Below, one piece after another: positions 26,507 through 34,473 of a stretch of DNA of 64,000 nucleotides. Position 1 is the first letter of the stretch, and each line of letters begins with the position of its first letter. Under the pieces are notes generated by a model, which saw nothing but the letters and a program-made list of their open reading frames with translations, did no database searches and was not told the origin of the DNA. The position numbers were made by a program, and so were the translations under genes. Source of the DNA: 66-474 sp050737995. GTDB taxonomy: Bacteria > Pseudomonadota > Gammaproteobacteria > Xanthomonadales > Rhodanobacteraceae. The DNA lies in assembly GCA_050737995.1 (NCBI GenBank), contig JBOHYR010000041.1, forward strand, positions 6,775 to 70,774, given 5' to 3'.

Positions 26507-29176
26507 TTAGCGGTCGCCTGCCGCCAGCATCCGGGTCAGGATTTCGGTGAGATCGGGCGAATGGCGTCCCTGCGTCAGCTCCCGCAACGTGGCTTCTGCC
26601 GAAGTGCGACGACCGGGTTCCAGCCGCGGCCAGTCCTCGAACGCTTTGGCGAGACGTGCGGCGAGTTGCGGGTTCTTTGCGTCGATTTCAGCCAGCTTGC
26701 CCGCCAAGTAATGATGACCCGCTCCGTCCGGACGGTGGAAGGCGACCGGGTTGGCGCGCGCGAAGGCGCCGAGGAGGGCCTGTACCCGGTTGGGGTTGGT
26801 CAGCGTGAAGACCGAATCGGCTTCCAGTGTTTGCACGCGTTCCAACGTGGCGTGCTCGGGTTGGGTGGCCTGCAGCATGAACCACTTGTCGAGCGTCAGT
26901 GCGTCGCCATCGAAACGTTCGCGATACATGCGTAGTGCACCCTCGGCCTGAGGCGCCCCGCTACGCATCAGCGCGGCCAGCGCGGCCAGCCGGTCAGTCA
27001 TGGCGGGTGCTTCGACGAATTGCGCGAAAGCGAGTCCCGCGCCGGAGGTGGCATCGAAACGCACATGCAAAGCCAGCACCCGTGCTTTCAGGCGGCGGCG
27101 CGCGACGGCATCCTGATCCACCGAGCCCGATTCGCCGGCGTGAAGCTGGTGATACGTTTCGGACAGCGCGTTGCCGAGGCGTTGCGCCAGTGCGTTCTCG
27201 AGCGCTTCGCGCCCGGCGTGCACGGCGTCCGGATCGAATGGCGACTGACGCATGCCGAGTTCGAGTTCGGAAGGCAAGGTCAACAAATCGGCGAGTAGCG
27301 CGGGATCGCGGGATTGCGTGCGCTCGGCGAACAGACGTACCAGTGCATCCAGCCACGCATTGGTGGCCATGCGCTCGCGCTTTCCCGCCAAGGTCTCGTC
27401 GAAAGCACGGCCCGCCAGTTCCTGCGCGGCGTTCCAGCGGTCGAAGCCTTCGGTTTCGTGTTGCAGCAACAACGCAAGCTGTTGTTCGGTGTAATCGAAC
27501 ACGACGCGTACCGGTGCGGAGAAACCGCGGCACAATGACGGCGTCGGCTCCGAAGCCACCTCCGCGAACATGAAGCGCTGTTCGGCTTGGGTGAGTTCCA
27601 GTACATGGCTGGTCGCGGCGGCGCGATTGCTGACGTCGAGCCCGACAGCCAGGGGTGTGCCGTCGTTCGAGAACAGCGCGATGTTGACCGGAATCGGCAG
27701 CGGCTGTTTGTGCGGCTGGCCCGCGGTCGGAGGGTTGCGCTGCGCCAGCGTCAACGTGTAACGCTTCGCTGCGGCATCGTAACTCCCGCTTGCGTGGATC
27801 TCGGGCGTGCCGGCCTGCGCGTACCAGGCGAGATACGGCGACAAATCGACGCCGTTGGCTTCACCGAGCGCGGTCAGCAGGTCTTCGATGGTGACGGCTT
27901 GGCCGTCGAAGCGCGAGAAATACAGATCGGCGCCGCGGCGGAAACCTTCCTGTCCCAGCGTGCCAGCCAGCATCCGGATCAGTTCGGCGCCCTTCTCGTA
28001 CACCGTCGCGGTGTAGAAATTGTCGACCGCCTGGTATTCGGCCGTACGCACCGGATGTGACAGCGGGCCCGCGTCTTCGGCGAATTGCACGCGGCGCAGG
28101 GCAGCGACGTCCTCGATACGCTTCAGCGCGGCAGAGTGCATGTCCGCGCAGAATCCGTGTTCGCGAAACACCGTGAAACCTTCCTTCAACGACAACTGGA
28201 ACCAGTCGCGGCAGGTCACGCGGTTCCCGCTCCAGTTGTGGAAGTATTCGTGTCCGATCACCGCCTCGATGCGGCGGTACTCGTCGTCGGTGGTGGTGTC
28301 GGGATCGGCCAGCAGATACTTGCTGTTGAAGATGTTGAGACCCTTGTTCTCCATTGCGCCCATGTTGAAATCGTGGGTCGCGACAATGTTGAACACCGGC
28401 AGATCGTAGTTGCGCCCGTAGGTGCGCTCGTCCCAACGCATCGCGCGTTCGAGCGCATCCATCGCGTAATGGCAGCGCCCGATCGCGTCAGCTTCGGCCC
28501 ACAACCGCAGGGTGACGTCGTGGCCGTCGGCGGTACGGTAGGCGCGCTCGATTTTCTCCAGGTGCCCCGCCACCAGCGCGAACAAATAACTGGGTTTGGG
28601 ATGCGGATCGACAAAGCGCACATAGTGACGTCCGTCCGGCAGGTCACCCGATTCGACTTCCTCGCCGCCCGCGAGCAGCACTGGAAAACGTGCGCGATCG
28701 GCGCGCAGGGTCACGTCGTAGCGCGCAAGCACATCGGGACGATCCGGGAAGAAGGTGATACGACGAAAGCCCTGCGCCTCGCACTGGGTCAGAAGAAAGC
28801 CGTGCCCGCGTGCGCCGGAAAGATACAACCCGCATAACTGGCCGTTGCGCGCAGGGTCGATGCGTACGTCGAGTTCCAGCACGCTGCCGTCATGGACGCC
28901 GGGAATGGTCAGGGTCTGCGCTGCAAGTCGGTATTCGTGTGCCTGGAGCGTGCGGCCGTCGAGCCGCGCCTCGACCAGTTGCACGTCCTCACCATCGAGG
29001 CACAACGGTTCGTCGCGGTCGCGGGCAAGGGTCAGTTTCGAATGAACGAGGGTTTCGTCGATGCCGAGGTCGAAAACCAGTTCGACATCGGTGACGCGCC
29101 AGGCTGGGGGCCGGTAGTCGACGAGACGGACGGTGGTGGGTACGTCAGGCGACTCGCTGCGGGTTTTGGTATCCAT
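26507..29176 (-). CDS. pepN: Aminopeptidase N (M1 family)
   Basis: Broad-specificity zinc aminopeptidase of 889 residues, about the usual length for bacterial PepN. The substrate-anchoring motif appears as GAMENKGLNIFN near residue 272. The zinc site is HEYFHNWSGNR near residue 306, with the third ligand Glu in LKEGFTVFREH. The C-terminal helical domain continues to the end without break. ATG 29176 gives MDTKTRSES, a normal opening. The divergent dehydratase gene starts 69 bases away, so promoters for both must lie in that short gap. Confidence 0.96.
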   Translation of the reverse strand: MDTKTRSESPDVPTTVRLVDYRPPAWRVTDVELVFDLGIDETLVHSKLTLARDRDEPLCLDGEDVQLVEARLDGRTLQAHEYRLAAQTLTIPGVHDGSVLELDVRIDPARNGQLCGLYLSGARGHGFLLTQCEAQGFRRITFFPDRPDVLARYDVTLRADRARFPVLLAGGEEVESGDLPDGRHYVRFVDPHPKPSYLFALVAGHLEKIERAYRTADGHDVTLRLWAEADAIGRCHYAMDALERAMRWDERTYGRNYDLPVFNIVATHDFNMGAMENKGLNIFNSKYLLADPDTTTDDEYRRIEAVIGHEYFHNWSGNRVTCRDWFQLSLKEGFTVFREHGFCADMHSAALKRIEDVAALRRVQFAEDAGPLSHPVRTAEYQAVDNFYTATVYEKGAELIRMLAGTLGQEGFRRGADLYFSRFDGQAVTIEDLLTALGEANGVDLSPYLAWYAQAGTPEIHASGSYDAAAKRYTLTLAQRNPPTAGQPHKQPLPIPVNIALFSNDGTPLAVGLDVSNRAAATSHVLELTQAEQRFMFAEVASEPTPSLCRGFSAPVRVVFDYTEQQLALLLQHETEGFDRWNAAQELAGRAFDETLAGKRERMATNAWLDALVRLFAERTQSRDPALLADLLTLPSELELGMRQSPFDPDAVHAGREALENALAQRLGNALSETYHQLHAGESGSVDQDAVARRRLKARVLALHVRFDATSGAGLAFAQFVEAPAMTDRLAALAALMRSGAPQAEGALRMYRERFDGDALTLDKWFMLQATQPEHATLERVQTLEADSVFTLTNPNRVQALLGAFARANPVAFHRPDGAGHHYLAGKLAEIDAKNPQLAARLAKAFEDWPRLEPGRRTSAEATLRELTQGRHSPDLTEILTRMLAAGDR

Positions 29177-29244
29177 CCCGCCATTTTATCAGCCGCTCCG
29201 GTGCGAGAATGGCCGGTCGTCACAACCACTATTCGAAGGCTTTC

Positions 29245-30207
29245 ATGAATGATTTCGAGGCTCCCGATATCGACGACATCCGCGCGGCCGCGGCCCGCAT
29301 CGCCGCGTACGCCAAGGTAACACCGGTACTGCGTTCGCCCGAACTCGACGCCATCGCCGGGGCGGCGCTGTTTTTCAAGTGCGAGCACCTGCAGCGAGGC
29401 GGCGCGTTCAAGTTCCGCGGTGCCTGCAACGCAGTCTGGTCGTTGAGCGATGACGAGGCCGCGCGCGGCGTGGTCACGCATTCGTCCGGCAACCACGGTG
29501 CGGCGCTGGCATTGGCGGCCGCAACGCGTGGCATCCCCGCGCACATAGTGGTGCCGGAAGGCGCGGTCGCGGCCAAGCTTGCCAACATCGAGCGCGCCGG
29601 TGGCATCGTGCATCGCTGCGCGCCGACCCAATCCGCACGCGAGGAAACCTGCGCGAAGGTGCAGCGCGAAACCGGCGCGGCGCTGGTGCACCCTTATGCC
29701 GACGCACGCGTGATTGCCGGTCAGGGCACGATCGCGCTGGAATTGCTGCAGCAGGTGCCGGATCTGGACATCGTGATGACACCGGTTGGCGGCGGTGGCC
29801 TGTCGGCGGGGTGCGCGATCGCATTGCACGCGCTGGCACCGCGAGTGCGGATGGTCGTGGCGGAGCCCGCAGGTGCCGCCGACGCGTATCGGTCCATTCA
29901 GTGTGGCAAACGTGTTACCGATGTCGTGCCGCAGACGATCTGCGATGGTCTGCGTGCGACTGTCGGCGCACCGAATTTCGAGTTGCTGCAGGCGCACCGC
30001 GTTGAAGTCATTGCGGTGGACGATGTCGACACGTTGGCGGCGATGCGCCTCGTCTGGGCGGAGCTGAAACAAACCGTCGAGCCGTCTTCCGCGATCGTGC
30101 TGGCGGCGTTGCTGCAATCGCGTGATCGCTTCGCGGGCAAGCGCGTCGGTCTGGTCCTGACCGGGGGCAACGTCGATCTCGACGCGATTCCGTTCGCGGA
30201 AACCTGA
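29245..30207 (+). CDS. PLP-dependent threonine/serine dehydratase or serine racemase-like enzyme
   Basis: Fold-type II PLP enzyme of 320 residues. The Schiff-base lysine sits in GGAFKFRGACNAV, the phosphate and asparagine loop is SSGNHGAALALAA, and the glycine-rich PLP phosphate cup is GGGGLSAG. There is no C-terminal ACT regulatory domain, so it is of the short catabolic type. Threonine dehydratase, serine racemase and hydroxyaspartate ammonia-lyase share these features and cannot be separated by eye. I start at ATG 29245 rather than the in-frame codon at 29209, because the extra residues are not family-like. Confidence 0.85.
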   Translation: MNDFEAPDIDDIRAAAARIAAYAKVTPVLRSPELDAIAGAALFFKCEHLQRGGAFKFRGACNAVWSLSDDEAARGVVTHSSGNHGAALALAAATRGIPAHIVVPEGAVAAKLANIERAGGIVHRCAPTQSAREETCAKVQRETGAALVHPYADARVIAGQGTIALELLQQVPDLDIVMTPVGGGGLSAGCAIALHALAPRVRMVVAEPAGAADAYRSIQCGKRVTDVVPQTICDGLRATVGAPNFELLQAHRVEVIAVDDVDTLAAMRLVWAELKQTVEPSSAIVLAALLQSRDRFAGKRVGLVLTGGNVDLDAIPFAET

Positions 30208-30236
30208 CGAGCAACGGCGGTAGCCCCTCCATGCTG

Positions 30237-30310
30237 CGCATCGATCCTTCGTACCGAAGGGATGCTTTGTTTTGCTTTCCCCTTCGCTTGCAAAGGGGAA
30301 ACGAGGGGAT
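30237..30310. repeat. Two small hairpins between convergent genes
   Basis: The gap between the dehydratase and glmS contains an imperfect stem ATCCTTCG/CGAAGGGAT and, after a T-rich spacer, a perfect nine-base stem TTTCCCCTT/AAGGGGAAA. Neither has a proper T run, so they look more like small intergenic repeats or RNA-processing sites than strong terminators. Confidence 0.4.
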
Positions 30311-30314
30311 CGCG

Positions 30315-32147
30315 TTACTCCACCGTGACCGATTTCGCGAGGTTGCGTGGCTGGTCGACATCGGTGCCGCGCAACACCGCAACATGATAGGCGAGCAGTT
30401 GCAACGGTACCGTCAGCACCGCCGGGGCCATGAAATTGCCGCCCGCGTCCACGCTCACCAGTTTCTCGCGGGTTCCGTTCAACGACACATCGGCACCGGA
30501 GTCCGCGAACACGTACAACTGGCCGCCGCGCGCGCGAACCTCTTCCAGATTCGATTTGAGTTTTTCGAGCAACTGGTTGTTGGGGGCCACCGCGATGATT
30601 GGCATGTCCTCGTCGACCAGCGCCAGGGGGCCATGCTTGAGTTCGCCCGCGGGATACGCCTCGGCGTGGATGTAGGAAATCTCCTTGAGCTTGAGCGCGC
30701 CTTCCAACGCGACCGGGTACTGCGCGCCGCGTCCGAGGAAGAGGGCGTGATGTTTGTCGACGAACGCTTCGGCAAGTCTCGCAATCACGGGCTCGAGCTT
30801 CAGCGCATCGGTGAGCTTGCGCGGCAGGCTGGCGAGCTCGACCACGAGATCGGCGAGCTTGTCGGCAGCGATTCCACGGACGCGCGCCAACTCCAGCGCC
30901 AGCAGGGCCAGCGCCGCGAGCTGGGTAGTGAAGGCCTTGGTCGATGCCACGCCGATTTCGGGACCTGCGCGGGTCATCAGGGTCAGGTCGGATTCGCGTA
31001 CCAGGCTCGATTCCGGCACGTTGCAGATTGCGAACGAGCCGAGATAACCGCGCGCACGCCCGTCGCGTAACGCCGCGAGAGTGTCGGCGGTTTCCCCGGA
31101 TTGGGAAATCGCGAGGAACAACGTACCTGGCATTACCACGACATTTCGGTAACGGTATTCGCTCGCCACTTCGACGGCGCAGGGAATCCCCGCGATGCCC
31201 TCCAGCCAGTAGCGCGCAACCATCCCGGCGTGATAGCTGGTGCCGCAGGCGACGATGTGGACGTGGCGTACCTGCTGCAACAACTTGTCCGCGTCGACGC
31301 CGAAGATGTTGGGCAGGACATGTCCGTCGGCGACCCGTCCCTCGAGGGTGTTGGCGACGGCCGTCGGCTGCTCGAAAATTTCCTTGAGCATGTAGTGGCG
31401 GAAGTCGCCGCGCTCGACCGCGTCCAGCGACATGTCGCTTTCGCGCACTTTGCGCGTAACAGCCTGACCCGCGGCGTCGTGAATAACCAGGGTGTCGGGG
31501 GTAATTTCGACAATGTCGCCATCGTCCAGATACACGATGCGGTTGGTGACCTGGATCAGCGCCTGCACGTCCGATCCGAGGAAGTGCTCGCCGATTCCGA
31601 CCCCGACGCACAGCGGACTGCCGCGCCGCGCGCCGACCACTTGTCCGGGCGCTTCGGCGTGGATGACCGCGATCGCATAGGCGCCACGCAGGCGGTGGGT
31701 GGCTTCGGTGACCGCTGCCAGCAATCCCTTGCCATCTGCGACCAGCCTGTGCACCAAGTGCGCGATGACTTCGGTATCAGTTTCCGACGTGAACGCATAG
31801 CCCGCAGCCTGCAGCTCGGCGCGTAACTCGGCGTGGTTCTCGATGATCCCGTTATGGACCACGGCGACGGTGTCGCGTGAAAGGTGCGGATGCGCGTTGG
31901 CTTCGTTGGGAACGCCATGGGTGGCCCAACGGGTGTGGGCGATACCGGTGCGACCGCGCACGGGCGACGCCTGATACAGCGCGTCGAGACTGGCGACCTT
32001 GCCGGGGGTGCGCAACCGCGTCAGGCGACCTTGGTCCAGCACCGCCAAGCCGGCCGAGTCGTAGCCGCGGTACTCGAGGGCGTGCAACCCGGCCAGCAGG
32101 ATCGGGACGACGTCACGTTGGGTGCAGGCGGCGACGATTCCACACAT
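30315..32147 (-). CDS. glmS: Glutamine-fructose-6-phosphate aminotransferase
   Basis: Makes glucosamine-6-phosphate, the first committed step to UDP-GlcNAc for wall, LPS and amino-sugar polysaccharides. The mature N-terminus provides the nucleophile Cys (MCGIVAACTQ), followed by the class II amidotransferase motifs HTRWATHG and GIIENH. Two SIS isomerase domains come next (CGTSYHAGMVARYW and SQSGETADT). The end, DQPRNLAKSVTVE, is the invariant family terminus. It has 610 residues. The start must be ATG 32147 because Cys has to be residue 2; the frame is open seven codons further. It is divergent from the exopolysaccharide locus. Confidence 0.97.
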   Translation of the reverse strand: MCGIVAACTQRDVVPILLAGLHALEYRGYDSAGLAVLDQGRLTRLRTPGKVASLDALYQASPVRGRTGIAHTRWATHGVPNEANAHPHLSRDTVAVVHNGIIENHAELRAELQAAGYAFTSETDTEVIAHLVHRLVADGKGLLAAVTEATHRLRGAYAIAVIHAEAPGQVVGARRGSPLCVGVGIGEHFLGSDVQALIQVTNRIVYLDDGDIVEITPDTLVIHDAAGQAVTRKVRESDMSLDAVERGDFRHYMLKEIFEQPTAVANTLEGRVADGHVLPNIFGVDADKLLQQVRHVHIVACGTSYHAGMVARYWLEGIAGIPCAVEVASEYRYRNVVVMPGTLFLAISQSGETADTLAALRDGRARGYLGSFAICNVPESSLVRESDLTLMTRAGPEIGVASTKAFTTQLAALALLALELARVRGIAADKLADLVVELASLPRKLTDALKLEPVIARLAEAFVDKHHALFLGRGAQYPVALEGALKLKEISYIHAEAYPAGELKHGPLALVDEDMPIIAVAPNNQLLEKLKSNLEEVRARGGQLYVFADSGADVSLNGTREKLVSVDAGGNFMAPAVLTVPLQLLAYHVAVLRGTDVDQPRNLAKSVTVE

Positions 32148-32232
32148 TGGGCGCTCTATACCGACCAAAAGCTACAAGATACATGGAACCGTCCGGTGCA
32201 AGCCCGCGACTGCAATTTCTGGGGGAATTTGT

Positions 32233-32248
32233 GGGCACATTTCTTGCT
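32233..32248 (+). promoter_or_regulatory. Predicted sigma-54 promoter of the exopolysaccharide/exosortase locus
   Basis: GGGCACATTTCTTGCT matches the RpoN consensus TGGCACRNNNNTTGCW at all positions but the first. The GG (34-35) and GC (46-47) dinucleotides have the required ten-base separation. Transcription would begin near 32258, about 115 bases before the first gene. Exosortase A systems are known to be linked to a PrsK/PrsR regulator pair acting with sigma-54, which makes the site meaningful in this position. Confidence 0.75.
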
Positions 32249-32256
32249 GTAGTTGT

Positions 32257-32268
32257 TCAGGAACCTGA
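32257..32268. promoter_or_regulatory. Palindrome TCAGGAACCTGA at the predicted sigma-54 start
   Basis: Perfect 12-base dyad overlapping the expected sigma-54 transcription start and lying ten bases before a sigma-70-like -35 box. It could be an operator, but no bound protein can be named. Confidence 0.35.
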
Positions 32269-32277
32269 CTTAAAAGT

Positions 32278-32305
32278 TTGAACCGTGTCACGTTTGTGGT
32301 ATAAG
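32278..32305 (+). promoter_or_regulatory. Predicted sigma-70 promoter of the exopolysaccharide locus
   Basis: TTGAAC (32278-32283) and TATAAG (32300-32305) with a 16-base spacer. It would give basal expression alongside the sigma-54 site just upstream. Confidence 0.5.
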
Positions 32306-32374
32306 AATCGTCCGCTCGCGCAGGGCTGACCACCGGCGCAGCCACACAACAAAAAATAAGGAAGGAGCATCGAC

Positions 32375-33775
32375 ATGAATCGATTGTTCCGGCAAAGAGC
32401 CCTGCACTGGCAGTTGCTCTTGGTATCGGTCGAGTTCGGTTTGCTGACAAGCAGCGTTTATGCGGCTGTGGTTCTGCGTTATTGGGGCCATGCCGATACC
32501 CAGGCTGCGTTCAACCAGGGATTGCATTGGCGTGCGCCGTTGGTGGCGCTCGTTCTGGTTCTGGCGATGGCCGCGCTGGGTCTGTATCAAGTCCACTTGC
32601 GTGCCGGTTGGCTGGGACAGCTCAGCCGCCAGAGCGTTGCGTTCCTTCTCGGCGGGACCGCGCTGGTGGTTCTGTATTACGCAATGCCCGCCGCATATCT
32701 GGGCCGCGGCGTCCTCGCCATCGCGCTGGTGTTCGGATACTCCGTCGTGACTTTGTGGCGGGTGCTGTTCCTGGGCTTCGTTGACGCCGACTTGTTCAAG
32801 CGTCGCGTTATGATGTTGGGAGCCGGCGGGCGTGCCGCGGAATTGGCCAGTGCCATGCGCCGCAAGACCGACCAACGCGGATTCAAGATCCTGGGTTACG
32901 TTCCGGTCGGTTCCGATCCCGTCAGCGTGCCTTACGCTTCGCTGTTGCATCCCGACGAGGCGTTGTACGAATGGGCGACCGAGCTCGATGTGGACGAAAT
33001 CGTGGTTGGCCCCGACGACCGCCGCGGTACCTTGCCGGTGGCAGCGTTGCTCGAGTGCAAACAGCGAGGAATAGCGGTGACCGAGCTGGCGGAGTTCTTC
33101 GAGCGTGAAGCCGGCACGATCAAGATGGATCTCACCAACCCTTCGTGGTTGATATTTTCCGATGGCTTCAATATTTCGCCGGTGCGACGCACGGTCAAGC
33201 GTTGCTTCGACGTAGCCGTCGCGTCGTTGGTACTGGTTGTAGCGTCGCCGTTGATGCTCCTGACCGCGTTGGCGATCCGTCTGGAGTCAGGCCGCAGTGC
33301 GCCGATCCTGTATCGGCAGCAACGGGTCGGCGAAAACTGCAAACCGTTTGCGGTGATCAAATACCGCAGCATGAACCTCGACGCAGAACGCGATGGCGTG
33401 GCGCGTTGGGCAGCCAAGAACGATGACCGCATTACCTTGGTCGGGCGCTTCATCCGCAAGACCCGCCTGGACGAATTGCCGCAGTTGTGGAACGTGCTGC
33501 GCGGCGACATGAGCGTCATCGGCCCACGCCCGGAGCGGCCGGAGTTCGTGGACGACTTCAACACCCGTATCCGCTACTATCCGTTGCGACACTGCGTAAA
33601 GCCGGGGCTGACCGGCTGGGCCCAACTGCGGTACCCCTACGGTTCGTCCCTCGAGGACGCCGAGGAAAAGCTGAAGTTCGACCTGTTCTACGTGAAAAAC
33701 CACAATTTCGTGTTCGATCTGGCCATCCTTATCCAGACCGTGGAAGTAGTGCTGTTCGGACGCGGCGCGCGCTGA
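32375..33775 (+). CDS. Exopolysaccharide-initiating sugar-phosphate transferase (XrtA-associated EpsB type)
   Basis: Polyprenyl-phosphate glycosyl-1-phosphate transferase, expected to place the first sugar on undecaprenyl phosphate at the inner membrane. The 466-residue protein has four to five N-terminal membrane segments, a central Rossmann-like region (MMLGAGGRAAELAS), one more membrane helix, and a C-terminal bacterial sugar-transferase domain with YRQQRVGENCKPF, KTRLDELPQLWNVLRGDM, SVIGPRPERPEF and PGLTGWAQL. It opens the locus after an AAGGAG ribosome binding site. Position and architecture match the sugar transferase that begins XrtA/PEP-CTERM gene sets. Confidence 0.92.
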   Translation: MNRLFRQRALHWQLLLVSVEFGLLTSSVYAAVVLRYWGHADTQAAFNQGLHWRAPLVALVLVLAMAALGLYQVHLRAGWLGQLSRQSVAFLLGGTALVVLYYAMPAAYLGRGVLAIALVFGYSVVTLWRVLFLGFVDADLFKRRVMMLGAGGRAAELASAMRRKTDQRGFKILGYVPVGSDPVSVPYASLLHPDEALYEWATELDVDEIVVGPDDRRGTLPVAALLECKQRGIAVTELAEFFEREAGTIKMDLTNPSWLIFSDGFNISPVRRTVKRCFDVAVASLVLVVASPLMLLTALAIRLESGRSAPILYRQQRVGENCKPFAVIKYRSMNLDAERDGVARWAAKNDDRITLVGRFIRKTRLDELPQLWNVLRGDMSVIGPRPERPEFVDDFNTRIRYYPLRHCVKPGLTGWAQLRYPYGSSLEDAEEKLKFDLFYVKNHNFVFDLAILIQTVEVVLFGRGAR

Positions 33776-33795
33776 TATCCAAGGAGTACAACCAA

Positions 33796-34419
33796 GTGAA
33801 ACCGCTACCGCGAAATTGCATCTTGTGGCTGATAATGTCGGCTGTCTTGCTGCTTCTCGGCGGTTGCGCCACTGCGCCGACCGTCGATCAATTGTCCGCG
33901 ACGACTCCGCCGGTGGAGCACTACATCATCGGTCCGGGCGACTCGCTGGAAATCTTTGTGCGCGACAATCCCTCCTTGTCTACCACCGTGCCGGTGCGTC
34001 CCGACGGGCGTATCTCCATACCGCTGGTGCAGTCCATTATGGCGGCGGGCAAGACGCCGGAAAATTTGGCGGATGACCTGGAGAAGGCGCTGAGCCGCTA
34101 CGTCCGTTCTCCGCTGGTGACGGTGATCGTCAAGAGTTTCGTGGGCGCTTACAGCCAGCAGGTGCGCGTGGTCGGACAGGCGGCGACGCCCAAGGCCGTG
34201 CCGTACCGTAGCGGCATGACGGTGCTCGATGTGATGATCGATGTTGGCGGCCTCACCAAATTCGCCGCGGGCAACAGCGCCAAGATCGTCCGCCGGATGT
34301 CGGATGGCAAGGAAGAAACCATCCCGGTGCGGCTCGGTGACCTGATGAACGGGACAATCAAGGACAACCTGCGCATGCATCCTGGCGACATCTTGATCAT
34401 CCCGCAGTCGTTGTTCTGA
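33796..34419 (+). CDS. XrtA-associated polysaccharide export lipoprotein (Wza-like)
   Basis: Small outer-membrane export protein of 207 residues. A lipoprotein signal ends in LLLLGGC. The polysaccharide biosynthesis/export domain begins with YIIGPGDSLEIFV, with PVRPDGRISIPLV following, and a SLBB-like segment (VRVVGQAATPKAVPYRSG) leads to the conserved ending HPGDILIIPQ. I chose the GTG at 33796, preceded by AAGGAG with nine-base spacing, over in-frame starts inside the previous gene. It should form the outer-membrane exit channel with the chain-length protein encoded next. Confidence 0.9.
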   Translation: MKPLPRNCILWLIMSAVLLLLGGCATAPTVDQLSATTPPVEHYIIGPGDSLEIFVRDNPSLSTTVPVRPDGRISIPLVQSIMAAGKTPENLADDLEKALSRYVRSPLVTVIVKSFVGAYSQQVRVVGQAATPKAVPYRSGMTVLDVMIDVGGLTKFAAGNSAKIVRRMSDGKEETIPVRLGDLMNGTIKDNLRMHPGDILIIPQSLF

Positions 34420-34473
34420 CGCGATGGGCACGGAACGTGCAGCGGACACAGGCACCGGCGAAGAGAAAGCGTG

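Noticed and set aside
29032..31611. An 859-codon open frame on the minus strand
   Set aside because: It runs through glmS in another frame and antisense to the dehydratase; both are unmistakable genes. The translation is Arg-rich with no domain, a common shadow in GC-rich DNA.
32148..32374. glmS ribozyme or riboswitch in the glmS leader
   Set aside because: The leader is short, the ribozyme is known mainly from Gram-positive bacteria, and no matching fold could be drawn.
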